Source: DATKCT01 sp035513055
GTDB taxonomy: Bacteria > Verrucomicrobiota > Verrucomicrobiia > Verrucomicrobiales > DEV007
Reading direction: 5' to 3'
DNA: 64,000 nt
NCBI GenBank assembly: GCA_035513055.1
Contig: DATKCT010000187.1
Location: 8,089 to 72,088, forward strand
Part shown: positions 8,350 to 16,540 of the stretch, one piece after another
Layout: each line of letters starts with the position of its first letter
Position numbering within the stretch: position 1 is the first letter of the stretch
Made by a program: the position numbers and the translations under genes
The notes under the pieces: generated by a model
Seen by the model: only the letters and a program-made list of their open reading frames with translations
Database searches by the model: none
Told to the model about the DNA's origin: nothing

Positions 8350-8427
8350 ATTCTTTTCATCGAGATCGAAATCGCTGTCGAAATCGGGATCGACTCCGTA
8401 TTCGGCAGCTTCCTCTTCAACGGCATA
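8296..8427. repeat. direct repeat copy 2: four-helix-bundle gene tail plus attC
   Basis: This is the partner of 7521-7641. It carries the longer version of the acidic tail (DPDFDSDFDLDEKN) and attC site A3. Together the copies flank about 650 bp with the toxin-antitoxin genes. Confidence 0.8.
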
Positions 8428-8486
8428 GCCTCTCTTGCCGAGCCTGCTAAGCGGTAGACATCAAGCTTTTCGAGCCCCAAGGCCAT
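8305..8486 (-). pseudogene. remnant of a four-helix-bundle (23S rRNA-IVP-like) gene
   Basis: The minus-strand ATG at 8486 starts MALGLEKLDVYRLA, a typical N-terminus of four-helix-bundle proteins. After about 15 codons the body of the gene is missing. The end (GKRGYAVEEEAAEYG, then the acidic DFDSDFDLD tail) is present in another frame with a stop at 8307-8305 inside attC site A3. About 100 internal codons appear to have been deleted. A core-like GTTCGGA on the minus strand at about 8526-8520 may mark the start of this cassette. Confidence 0.6.
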
Positions 8487-8608
8487 GGTCTTTCGATTTC
8501 GATAGCGATTTGGATTCTTTCCGAACAGGCTGTCCGGCCGGCGAAGCGCTCGCGGCGCGACGTTTCTTTTGTGGGCAACCGGCCGGAGGCGCTCCCGGGC
8601 AGATCTGG

Positions 8609-9244
8609 TTAGTCTTCGCCGGGAGGGAGGAGGCCGGGTTCAGGAATCCGGGGGGAAGGCGCCTCGATGGGGGGGCGGACCACGGTCTCGCCGGGTGCGG
8701 GATCCAGGCTGTTTGGGCCGGGGTCGCCGGTTCCTGGAACTGAGGGTGGCGGCCTCATTTCGGTGGGAAGTGGGGCGTCGTCTTTAAAGAGAAGTCGCGA
8801 GGGGATATAACCGATCGACGCGTCGGGGAGGGAGACGCGGCTGAATCCCGATTCGCGGTCGTGTTCGAGGATGCCGACCTTGGTTCCCCGGTTCAGGTAG
8901 CGGGAAGGCTTGGCCAGGGTTCCATCGGCGCGGGATTCGAGCGTATCGAAGAACGGAGTAGCTGAGGCGGCGGCGACGCGCATTTCGAGAATATCCAGGG
9001 AGCTAACCGAGCGTCCGGAACCGGGGCCGGCGCCGCTGGCGAGATCGGGGCCGGCGTCGTCTTCAGCGTCGCCGGCGGTTTCTTCGGTTTCTTCGTCTTG
9101 TTTCTTCTTGCGATCTTTGCCGAAGAGGGGGCCGATGCCGTTGGTTTCGCAACTGGAGAGGGCGAAGGCTGCGGCGCAAAGGCAAGCGGTCCATCGGAGG
9201 GGTGCGAGGGCCGGGGTGAGGGAGGGTGGGATGGGGCGGTTCAT
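8609..9244 (-). CDS. lipoprotein with SH3-like domain
   Basis: The start is placed at the ATG at 9244, which gives a lipoprotein signal with the lipobox A-L-S-S-C near residue 32. The upstream frame overlaps the TPR gene and is unlikely. A charged linker follows (KDRKKKQDEETEET). At about residues 88-155 there is a segment that looks like a bacterial SH3 domain (MRVAAASATPFFD, RYLNRGTKVGIL, FSRVSLPDASIGYIPSRLL), which commonly binds peptidoglycan stem peptides. The tail is proline-rich. Length is 211 residues. It is separated by 37 bp from the upstream TPR gene and may be co-transcribed with it. Confidence 0.75.
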   Translation of the reverse strand: MNRPIPPSLTPALAPLRWTACLCAAAFALSSCETNGIGPLFGKDRKKKQDEETEETAGDAEDDAGPDLASGAGPGSGRSVSSLDILEMRVAAASATPFFDTLESRADGTLAKPSRYLNRGTKVGILEHDRESGFSRVSLPDASIGYIPSRLLFKDDAPLPTEMRPPPSVPGTGDPGPNSLDPAPGETVVRPPIEAPSPRIPEPGLLPPGED

Positions 9245-9281
9245 GGGCTGGCGCCCTGGGGACGTAAACGGCTGCGTTGGG

Positions 9282-10022
9282 TCAATCGGGCTGTTGATAC
9301 ACCTTGGCATTGGCCTCTTCAAGGTCGCGCTCGAACTCGGAGTCCTTGGGGACGCCCAAGGCGACGGCCTGGAGGTAGTGCCGCCTGGCGAGTTCGGGGG
9401 AGGGCGAGTCGCGGGCCAGATACATGAGGGCGAGGTTGTAATGGGCTTCGGCGTATTCGGGATCGAGTTCGACGGCGGTGTGGAGGGATCGTTCCGCTCC
9501 GCGGGTCCAGCCGAGTCCGAGGAGGACGACGGCGAGTTCGTTGTGGATGCGCGGTTCGCGAGGTTCCAGGGCGGCGGCGCGGGTGAGGCAGGAGACGGCG
9601 AGCATGCTTTGACCATCGCGATGGTAAGCCATGCCAAGGGTTTCCCAGGTGCGCACGAGGGTAGGATCTCCGCGCAGGGCTTCTTCGAGGCGGAGGATGG
9701 CCTCTTTGTAGTCGTGTTCCTGGAAGCTCACGGCGCCGAGATTGGACAGGACCCGGGGATTGTTGGGATCGAGGCGGAGGAGGGATTGGAAGGTCCGCCG
9801 GGCGCGCGGCCAATCGGCGGCGGCAAAGGCGGCAGCTCCTTCGGCGGTGAGACGGCGAATGGATTCGCGGTCGAGGGAAGGGGTGGTGGGGGAGGCGGCG
9901 GTGGGAACGGGATCGCTTGCGGGCAGCGGTGAGGTAGCGAGGAGGCAGGCGGAGAGAATCGCGGTCGAATGGGGGCGCACGGCGGCAAAAGATACGCGGA
10001 TTTTTGGCTGGATCTCCTGCAA
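9282..10022 (-). CDS. TPR-repeat protein, exported
   Basis: The product of up to 246 residues has an N-terminal hydrophobic stretch (HSTAILSACLLATSPLPAS) that may be a signal peptide. About four tetratricopeptide repeats follow between residues 55 and 225 (patterns such as NPRVLSNLGAVSFQEHDYKEAI and YAEAHYNLALMYLA). TPRs mediate protein-protein contacts. The frame begins with TTG at 10022; GTG at 9980, just before the hydrophobic segment, is a better candidate start. The gene is divergent from lexA, and the LexA box at 10034-10047 lies between them, so it may share SOS control. Confidence 0.75.
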   Translation of the reverse strand: MQEIQPKIRVSFAAVRPHSTAILSACLLATSPLPASDPVPTAASPTTPSLDRESIRRLTAEGAAAFAAADWPRARRTFQSLLRLDPNNPRVLSNLGAVSFQEHDYKEAILRLEEALRGDPTLVRTWETLGMAYHRDGQSMLAVSCLTRAAALEPREPRIHNELAVVLLGLGWTRGAERSLHTAVELDPEYAEAHYNLALMYLARDSPSPELARRHYLQAVALGVPKDSEFERDLEEANAKVYQQPD

Positions 10023-10033
10023 AAAGCAGGTAG

Positions 10034-10047
10034 TGTTCAGCGGAACA
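10034..10047. promoter_or_regulatory. LexA operator (SOS box)
   Basis: The palindrome TGTTC-AGCG-GAACA lies immediately upstream of lexA. It fits the TGTTC-N4-GAACA motif described for Verrucomicrobia LexA, which implies autoregulation. Because the divergent TPR gene starts nearby, the operator could act on both. Confidence 0.85.
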
Positions 10048-10051
10048 GCAA

Positions 10052-10675
10052 ATGACTGGGCTTATGCTTACACCACGCCAGCGTCAGATACTTGATTACC
10101 TCCGGAGGGAACACCGTCGAACGGGGATTATGCCGACGACCCGGGAGATCCAGCATTATTTCGGGTTTTCCAGTCAGACTGCGGCGATGAGCCATCTGCG
10201 GGCGCTGGAACGGAAGGGGGCCATCCGGCGGGCGCCGGGCAAGGCTCGGGCGGTGCAATTGTTGGAACCGCGCCGGCCTCGAGCGGAAGTGGTCGAGGTG
10301 CCGATTTACGGATCGATCGCGGCGGGCTTAGCCGAGGAGCAGACGCAGGGAGAAGGGGAGAGTCTGGCGGTCGACGCGGTGAACCTGGGCGTGCCGCGCG
10401 GGTCGCGCACCTTTGCGTTGCGGGTGCGGGGGGATTCGATGATCGACGCTCAGATCGCAGACGGCGATTATGTGGTGCTCGAGGTTCGTCCGCCCAAGCA
10501 TGGGGACGTCGTGGCGGCCTTGATTGATGGGGAGACCACGCTGAAGCGCTATGTGATGCGCAGCGGAAGGCCGTATCTGCGGGCGGAGAATCCGGATTAC
10601 CCGGAGTTGAAACCGGCCCGGGAGCTGGTGATTCAAGGGGTAATGATCGCTTTGCTGCGCACGTTGAAGCGCTAA
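10052..10675 (+). CDS. lexA: LexA repressor
   Basis: The 207-residue protein has the LexA layout: an N-terminal winged-helix DNA-binding domain (about 5-70, with LTPRQRQILDYL and a recognition region near TTREIQHYFGFSS) and a C-terminal S24 self-cleavage domain. The cleavage site is A91-G92. The catalytic pair is Ser129 (in GDSMID) and Lys165 (in TTLKRY). LexA represses DNA-damage genes and cuts itself when RecA is activated. An operator lies directly upstream. The ATG at 10064, giving a protein that starts MLTPRQ, is perhaps the better start because only 4 bp separate the operator from the ATG at 10052. The stop codon abuts a REP element. Confidence 0.95.
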   Translation: MTGLMLTPRQRQILDYLRREHRRTGIMPTTREIQHYFGFSSQTAAMSHLRALERKGAIRRAPGKARAVQLLEPRRPRAEVVEVPIYGSIAAGLAEEQTQGEGESLAVDAVNLGVPRGSRTFALRVRGDSMIDAQIADGDYVVLEVRPPKHGDVVAALIDGETTLKRYVMRSGRPYLRAENPDYPELKPARELVIQGVMIALLRTLKR

Positions 10676-10850
10676 CCCATATTTCTCATACCCTTTTTGC
10701 TGTGGCGCGCTGCACACCATGCTGCCTCCGTTGCACTGGCCTCAGGCTTGAGCAGGGTGTGTTCACGCAACGCTGCGACCTCGGCTGCGCGCGGCCTGGG
10801 CAGAAAGGGGCTCGCAGGGCCTCGCGAAGAAACGGTATGAGGAATGCGGG
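10676..10850 (+). repeat. REP/REPIN-like element, copy 2 (internally deleted)
   Basis: It starts CCCATATTTCTCATACCC exactly after the lexA stop codon and ends CGGTATGAGGAATGCGGG, 3 bp before the ATG of the MglA-like gene. Both ends form an inverted repeat. Compared with the full copy at 49010-49245 it lacks about 60 bp of the interior. The right end supplies GAGGAA about 12 bp before the next start codon, a possible ribosome binding site. Confidence 0.85.
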
Positions 10851-10853
10851 TTC

Positions 10854-11477
10854 ATGGCGGTAGTCGATCTCAGAGCGGGTGAAGTCTTGATCAAGCTGGT
10901 GTTCGAAGGCGCTCCTGCGGCGGGCAAGGCGACTTCGTTGCGGGCGGTGCGGAGCCTGCTTCCGGAGGGTTGCTGCGAGGAATTGGAATTGCATAAGGCG
11001 TCGGTGGACACGGTCTTGCGGTTCGATTTCGTGCCCCCTGGAACGGCGTTGATCGCAGGATTCCGGACGCGGATCCGGTTGGTGACGGTGACTGGGGAGG
11101 TAGCCTACAGCGCGACGCGACGCCTATGCTTGTTCGGCGCGGATGGAGTGGTGTTTACGGTGGACAGCGATCCGGCCCGGGAAGCGGAGAACGTGCGGGC
11201 CTATGAAGGGTTCGCAGACGTTGTGGATCAGAACCGGCGCAATCCCGACACGATTCCGTTGGTGTTTCAGTACAACAAACGGGATTTGCCGGATGCGGCC
11301 GGAGTATCGGAATTGGGGGAGGCGTTTGCGGCTGGGCCGGCAGACCGGTACGGGGTGGAGACGGTGGCGCTGGAGGGATCCGGACTGTTGCGCTGTTTGG
11401 ACGTGGTTATGGCGGAAGTGGTGCGGCGATTCGAGATCGGGAGGCAGCGGTTTCCGGAGCTGCGAGGTGAGGGCTGA
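10854..11477 (+). CDS. MglA-like Ras-type small GTPase
   Basis: The 207-residue protein has a P-loop-like G-A-P-A-A-G-K at about residues 19-25 and a G4 motif Q-Y-N-K-R-D (about 139-144), the N-K-x-D guanine-binding signature. The length and the LFGADGVVFTVDSD segment agree with MglA-type bacterial GTPases, which set cell polarity and movement in some bacteria. One oddity is that the residue after the P-loop lysine is Ala rather than Ser/Thr, although a Thr follows. No MglB-like partner is adjacent. A REP element separates it from lexA. Confidence 0.75.
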   Translation: MAVVDLRAGEVLIKLVFEGAPAAGKATSLRAVRSLLPEGCCEELELHKASVDTVLRFDFVPPGTALIAGFRTRIRLVTVTGEVAYSATRRLCLFGADGVVFTVDSDPAREAENVRAYEGFADVVDQNRRNPDTIPLVFQYNKRDLPDAAGVSELGEAFAAGPADRYGVETVALEGSGLLRCLDVVMAEVVRRFEIGRQRFPELRGEG

Positions 11478-11585
11478 GGAAGTGGATCGAGGCCGCTCAA
11501 GGGCCTGTTTGCCGTTCTGCGCTATGGAAAAATCGGTTGCAGGGGAGCTGAGGGCGGCTACGGGTGGCGGGGACTGACTTTTCCG

Positions 11586-11658
11586 GGGGCATTAGCTCAG
11601 TTGGTAGAGCGCTTCAATGGCATTGAAGAGGTCAGCGGTTCGACTCCGCTATGCTCCA
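11586..11658 (+). tRNA. tRNA-Ala (anticodon GGC)
   Basis: The acceptor stem GGGGCAT pairs with ATGCTCC (one G-T pair). The D arm AGCTCAGTTGGTAGAGC is standard. The anticodon stem CTTCA/TGAAG encloses ATGGCAT, giving anticodon GGC. The T arm has GTTCGACT. The CCA end is not encoded. The discriminator base is A, as expected for alanine. Confidence 0.95.
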
Positions 11659-11663
11659 CACTC

Positions 11664-13043
11664 TCAGAGGAGTTCGCGAATCACCGCGCCGCCGTCGACG
11701 GCGGGGATGGGGCGGCCGGCGTGATTAAGGAAGGTCGACGCGGGATCGACTCCCAGCACGTGATAAATAGTCTGGTGAATGTCGTGCGGCGTGACGGGTC
11801 TTTCTGAGGGCCGTTCTCCAAGACGGTCGGTGGCGCCGACGATCCGGCCGCCTTGGATTCCTCCTCCGCCGAGGAGGCAAAACATGGCGTGGCCCCAATG
11901 GTCGCGGCCCGGCGTGCCCTGGCTCAGGGGAGGCCCGCCGTTGCCGCCGTCGTTCATTTTTGGAGTGCGGCTGAACTCGCCACAGACGACGACGAGGGTT
12001 TTGTCGTAGAGGCCGCGCCGGGAAAGGTCGGTGAACAGGCCATAAATGGCGGCGTCCACGCGGGGGAGGTAGTCCTTCATCCCCTGTTCGAGATTCCAGT
12101 GATGATCCCAGCCGCCCAGGTGGACGGTGACGAAGGTGGATCCGGCCTCGACCAAGCGGGCGGCCAGAAGCGCGCTTTGTCCCCAGTCGTTGCGGCCATA
12201 GAGATCGCGAATGGCGGGGTCTTCGTTTCCGAGTTCGAAGGCCTGTCGCGCTTTGCGACCGGTGACAAGGTCATAGGCGCGCTGGTCGAAGCGGTCCATC
12301 GTTTCCATCATTCCGGAAACGTCGGCGCGTCGCTGGAGCCGGTCGAGTTCGAGGCGCAAGTTCCGGCGGTCTTCCAAGCGATTCAGGGTGAGATTGCCCG
12401 GGGGCTGGACATCGGCGACGCGGTAATCGTCGGCGTTGGGACTGCCGCCGGTCTCGAAGGGGCCGTGAGCGCGTCCCAAATAATTCCCGCCGAAATAGCC
12501 GGGCCGGATTCCCACGGTGCTGGAGTAGGGCACGGCGATATGGGCGGGGATGCCGGGCTGCCGCGGACCGCAGACCTTGGCGGCGATAGCGCTTATTCCT
12601 GGGTATTTAGGACTCGTGTCTCCTCCGTTGGCTCCGCTGCGGCCGGTGAGGATGCGGTGAGCCCCTCCGAAGTGATCGCCGTCGTCGTGGTAGAGAGAGC
12701 GGACAATGGAAAACCTGTCGGCGATCTTGGCTTGGAGCGGGAAGAGTTCGCTGATCTCGATACCGGGGACATTGGTTTTTATGGGGCGCCAGATGCCGCG
12801 GTATTCGCCGGGCGCCTCGGGCTTGAGGTCGTAAAGATCCATGTGGCTGGGACCTCCATCGAGCCAGAGCAGGATGACCGAAGTGTCCTTGGCCGGGGCC
12901 CGGTTGGGGTCGCCATCAGAGGCGGCGCGGAGCACGCAGCCGAGCCCGGCCGAAGCCATGCCCGCGACGCCGATTTGAAGGAAGTGGCGGCGCTGGATTC
13001 CATCGCAATAGCGACCCGCCAGACCGGATTCGACTTGGAACAT
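11664..13043 (-). CDS. DUF1501 protein (sulfatase-like fold, exported)
   Basis: The start is placed at the ATG at 13043. Near residue 18 there is a twin-arginine-like motif R-R-H-F-L-Q followed by a hydrophobic stretch. The body is typical of DUF1501: LLWLDGGPSHMDLYDLKP, SLYHDDGDHFGGAHRILTG, GWDHHWNLEQGM, VVCGEFSRTPKMN, GRDHWGHAMFCLLGGGG. These proteins belong to the alkaline-phosphatase/sulfatase superfamily and in PVC bacteria are usually found with PSD1 cytochrome proteins. Here the PSD1 gene is 11 kb away (24381-27050). Substrate unknown. The gene converges on the tRNA-Ala gene. Confidence 0.9.
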   Translation of the reverse strand: MFQVESGLAGRYCDGIQRRHFLQIGVAGMASAGLGCVLRAASDGDPNRAPAKDTSVILLWLDGGPSHMDLYDLKPEAPGEYRGIWRPIKTNVPGIEISELFPLQAKIADRFSIVRSLYHDDGDHFGGAHRILTGRSGANGGDTSPKYPGISAIAAKVCGPRQPGIPAHIAVPYSSTVGIRPGYFGGNYLGRAHGPFETGGSPNADDYRVADVQPPGNLTLNRLEDRRNLRLELDRLQRRADVSGMMETMDRFDQRAYDLVTGRKARQAFELGNEDPAIRDLYGRNDWGQSALLAARLVEAGSTFVTVHLGGWDHHWNLEQGMKDYLPRVDAAIYGLFTDLSRRGLYDKTLVVVCGEFSRTPKMNDGGNGGPPLSQGTPGRDHWGHAMFCLLGGGGIQGGRIVGATDRLGERPSERPVTPHDIHQTIYHVLGVDPASTFLNHAGRPIPAVDGGAVIRELL

Positions 13044-13192
13044 AAGAAGCCCTCCGTTTCTACTCGCGGCAAGTTTCAGGGCCGGGCCCGGGGAAGTCAA
13101 CAGCAATGGGGAGGCATTTGGGAAAGCACTTTGGCCAGGTTCGGCAATCCCGCGTGCTTGCCCTGGGAGCGGGTGCGGCGAAAGTGGGGGGA

Positions 13193-13480
13193 ATGAGGCG
13201 CTTCGAATGGAAAGTACGCGGTGAGGACGGCGGCGTTTGGCGATGGCGGGCGGACCGGCATGGAGCGCGATGGGCGCTGAATATGCTGGCTCCGGGCGGG
13301 GAAGAACAGTGGGAGAGCGTGGAGCCTCCGCCGCGGGCGATGCTGGAAGCGCTGCGGGAGACGATATTCCGGAAATACCAGCGCCGGCGGGTGCCTTGGG
13401 AATATGTGAAGGAGATCGAGGCCTTGCTGGAAGAACTGGGGAGCCGGACGGACGACGGAGCCGATGGGGAATTGGAATGA
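13193..13480 (+). CDS. small hypothetical protein
   Basis: The 95-residue protein begins at the ATG at 13193, preceded by GGGGGG-rich sequence that may act as a ribosome binding site. A longer frame to 13106 has no better start. It is rich in Trp, Arg and Glu (RRFEWKVRGEDGGVWRWR and MLEALRETIFRKYQRR), with a predicted helix near the middle and an acidic end. No family is recognised. It is divergent from the DUF1501 gene and 78 bp upstream of the nuclease gene. Confidence 0.55.
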   Translation: MRRFEWKVRGEDGGVWRWRADRHGARWALNMLAPGGEEQWESVEPPPRAMLEALRETIFRKYQRRRVPWEYVKEIEALLEELGSRTDDGADGELE

Positions 13481-13557
13481 GCGTGAGGCTCAGCGCGCCG
13501 CGGGACGGACATTTTTATGTAGCAGTCAGTGGAGAATTGTAGTATGGATCTGACAGG

Positions 13558-16296
13558 ATGGCGTGGTGCGGAGGTTGGAGGAGATTGGCGGCTGGGTTGG
13601 CGCTTGGCTCGGCGGGTTGCGGGGCGGCGGGCGGGACGGAATTGGAACCCGGAGACATTGTCGTCCTCGGATGGGGCGCGGAAGCGGAGAGGAAAGGATT
13701 TGTCTGGGCTCCGTTGGTCGGCCTGGAACCTGGCGTAGAGCTTTGGTTTACGGACAACGGCTGGTCGGGAAGTCATCTTCTTTCGGGAGAAGGGTTGGCG
13801 GTTTTCACCGTAGGGGCGGAAGGATTGGCGGCGGGAACGGTGCTCATGGGACCGGGGTCCGCCTTGGGGAATGGGTCTTCGTGGGGGCCGGAGTGGAGCG
13901 CGCCCGCGGAAGCGTCCGGCCGCGGGATCGATCTGGCGGCCGGCGGCGATCAGATTCTGGTATTTACCGGAAACCCTAGCGAACCGGCATTTCTTTTTGT
14001 CCTGAGTTCGGCGGGCCCGGCGTTCACGGCTCCGGCGACGGCGGACGATGCGAGGCGGACGGCCCTTCCACAGGGTTTGGCCGAGGGATCGACGGCGGTG
14101 GCGGCCGGCGTGGACTTCGAGACGGGCTTCGGCAACCTGTGGTATGCCGGGGATCTTCGCCGGGCCAGCAAAGCGGAGTTGCTGGCTTCCATCGGCGACA
14201 GCGGATTCTGGTTGGGAAGTGATGACGGGTGGATTCCCGATCTGAGGCCGTTGATTGTGGAACCGGGCTACGAGGCGGGGCAGTTTGTGCCCATTCATCG
14301 GTTGCACCGCGGCGCGGACCGGGCGTCATGGATAGGCCGGGAGGTTGAGATCGAGGGGGTGGCGACGGCGGACCTGCGGACTCGGTTAGGCGGGATCATC
14401 GTGGAGGAGGAGCGGAAGGATTGGGACGAGGACCCGCATACTCCGGAGGGGATCCTGGTCCTGCATGCTCAGGACCGCCCGCCGCTGCGGGTGGGCGACC
14501 GTGTACGGGCGGCGGGACGGGTGTTGGGCCACGCGCGGACCCTGGCCCTGGGGGAATTGCGGAGTCTGGTTAGGACAGGTGTGGCGGAGGCGGGGGAGGG
14601 CACGGTCTTGGCCTTTCCGTTTCCGGAGGCCGCGGAGGACTGGCTGCCTCGGTGGGAGGCCATGCGAGTGCGGTTGGAGGGTCCACTTTTTGTGGCGGAC
14701 CTGGACCGGTTAGGGCGTTACGGTCAAGTGGACCTCGCGGACAGGGAGCGGGTCGTGGCTCCGACGCAGGTCGCGGCTCCGGGTTCGCCTGAGTTTCTGT
14801 TGTTGGCAAAGGCACAGCGGCACGGACTGGTTCGCGTCGATGACGGCCGCAGTCAGGAAGATCCGCGCCCGCTGCCGTTCACGAACGGGGGACTGACCGC
14901 GATTCGGGCGGGCGACCGTTGGCCGCCGTTCACCGCGGTGGTCTTGCGGGACTCTGGGCGGCACGTGCTGGTTCCATTGGAGGAAGAGCTGCGATCCCTG
15001 CCTGGGCAAGGGAGACCGGCCGGTCCGCCGCCGGTGGGCGGCGCACTGCGGGTGTTGTTTCTCAACGTTGCACACTATTTCAATGGAGACGGACTGGGGG
15101 GCGGATTTCCCACCATGGGAGCTTGGTCGCAGGCGGAGTGGGAGAGGCAAACGGCCAAGGTAGTTGCGCTGCTGAAGGAGTCGGAGGCGCAGGTGATGGC
15201 TTTGGCGGAGCTGGAGAACGATGCGGGTGAGGGGTCAGGCGCCTTGGCGCAACTGGCCTCGGCGCTCGACGAGGCTTGTGGGCGCCTGTCCCGGTTCAAG
15301 GCTATCGCCGTGCACATGGATGAGGCGGGTTTTTCTTCGATCGCCAACGGGCTGATCTACGACAGCCTTGCGCTGCGGCCAGTGGGACGCCGCGCCGTGC
15401 TGCGGCGTGGTGTGTTCGGAGCACACAGCCGGGCGCCGCTGTTTCAAGTGTTCGAAGAGACATCGTCGGGCCGGCGTTTCGGCGTCGTGGTCAATCATTT
15501 CCGTTCCCGCTTGGCCGGGGGAAATCCTGGGCCGGGGGACAGCGATGTTGGCGACGGCGCGGACTGGTGGAACGAGGTCCGGGTGAGGTCGGCCGGAGAA
15601 CTGGCCGGCTGGATTGCCCAAGATCCGGTGGGTCTCGGGGTGCGAGATGTCTTGATCGTGGGCGATCTGAACGCCTATGCCTTGGAGGAACCGCTGGAAC
15701 TGCTTCGGGCCAGGGGCTACACCGATTTGATCCGGACTTTTGGCGGAGAGGAGGTCTACACCTACATTCACGAGGGGAGAGCGGGAGTTCTCGACCACGC
15801 CCTGTCGTCCGCCGCGCTGGTTTCGGCCGTGACGGGCGCCGCGCCTTGGTCTGTCAATGCAGCAGAGGGAACGTGGATGGATTACCGGATCCGGTATAAG
15901 GATGGGGACATGCTGCGCGAGTCGGCGGATCACCCTTTTCGGAGTTCCGATCACGATCCGGTATTGTTCGGGCTCGATTTGAGCCGGGGTGGGTTCGACG
16001 GGGACGGGGACGGGGTGTCCGACGTGGAGGAAGCGGTGGCGGGGACGGATCCCGAAGACGGGGAAGACTACCTTCGCTGGGCGATCCAGAGACTGGACGA
16101 CGGGGAGATTGAGATCGGATTTCAGGCGCGCGGCGGCAGAGTCTACACCGTCGAGTATTCGGGCGACCTTCACGGATGGAACGTGTTGAAAGAGTGGCCT
16201 GCAGAGCGGGCCTCCCAGTGGAGGACATTCCGATGGGCTCCGCTGCGGTCCTCGCCAGGGTTTCTCCGGTTGCGGGTCCGGCTGGAGAGGCGCTGA
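13558..16296 (+). CDS. ExeM/NucH-family extracellular endonuclease
   Basis: The 912-residue exported protein has a short signal peptide, a first domain of about 200 residues with ELWFTDNGW (seen in many secreted PVC proteins), then an OB-fold-like region with RVRAAGRVLG, and an endonuclease/exonuclease/phosphatase domain from about 505 to 810. That domain carries LRVLFLNVAHYFNGDG, ALAELEND, VVNHFRS, GDLNAY and SSDHDPVLFG, which cover the metal-binding and catalytic Asn, Glu, Asp and His of the EEP fold. It probably degrades extracellular DNA. A calcium-type DGDGDGVSD motif follows, then a beta-rich C-terminal region of about 75 residues shared in style with other exported proteins here. Confidence 0.85.
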   Translation: MAWCGGWRRLAAGLALGSAGCGAAGGTELEPGDIVVLGWGAEAERKGFVWAPLVGLEPGVELWFTDNGWSGSHLLSGEGLAVFTVGAEGLAAGTVLMGPGSALGNGSSWGPEWSAPAEASGRGIDLAAGGDQILVFTGNPSEPAFLFVLSSAGPAFTAPATADDARRTALPQGLAEGSTAVAAGVDFETGFGNLWYAGDLRRASKAELLASIGDSGFWLGSDDGWIPDLRPLIVEPGYEAGQFVPIHRLHRGADRASWIGREVEIEGVATADLRTRLGGIIVEEERKDWDEDPHTPEGILVLHAQDRPPLRVGDRVRAAGRVLGHARTLALGELRSLVRTGVAEAGEGTVLAFPFPEAAEDWLPRWEAMRVRLEGPLFVADLDRLGRYGQVDLADRERVVAPTQVAAPGSPEFLLLAKAQRHGLVRVDDGRSQEDPRPLPFTNGGLTAIRAGDRWPPFTAVVLRDSGRHVLVPLEEELRSLPGQGRPAGPPPVGGALRVLFLNVAHYFNGDGLGGGFPTMGAWSQAEWERQTAKVVALLKESEAQVMALAELENDAGEGSGALAQLASALDEACGRLSRFKAIAVHMDEAGFSSIANGLIYDSLALRPVGRRAVLRRGVFGAHSRAPLFQVFEETSSGRRFGVVVNHFRSRLAGGNPGPGDSDVGDGADWWNEVRVRSAGELAGWIAQDPVGLGVRDVLIVGDLNAYALEEPLELLRARGYTDLIRTFGGEEVYTYIHEGRAGVLDHALSSAALVSAVTGAAPWSVNAAEGTWMDYRIRYKDGDMLRESADHPFRSSDHDPVLFGLDLSRGGFDGDGDGVSDVEEAVAGTDPEDGEDYLRWAIQRLDDGEIEIGFQARGGRVYTVEYSGDLHGWNVLKEWPAERASQWRTFRWAPLRSSPGFLRLRVRLERR

Positions 16297-16370
16297 CGCG
16301 TATTGCCCGAACCCTTCCTGCCGTGGCGCGCTACGCCTCATGCTGTTCGCGTTCCGCTTGCCGGCAAGGC
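16297..16370 (+). repeat. REP-like element, degenerate left end
   Basis: Directly after the nuclease stop codon, GTATTGCCCGAACCCTTCCTGCCGTGGCGCGCTACGCCTCATGCTG resembles the left end and first part of the REP family, with several changes and no right end. Confidence 0.55.
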
Positions 16371-16540
16371 GAAAACTTTGCGCCTAGCCCGAATGGCGCA
16401 AGGTTAAGCCGTAAAATCGAGGATGTTCAAGGGCGCCTCGTTGGTCCGAAATTGCTGGGAGTATTCGTGGCGGGGTTTCTTCTTGTCGCTTTGACGGAAG
16501 ACATTCCGTGGTAAAGTGACGATCTACTCAGTTTTGGATC

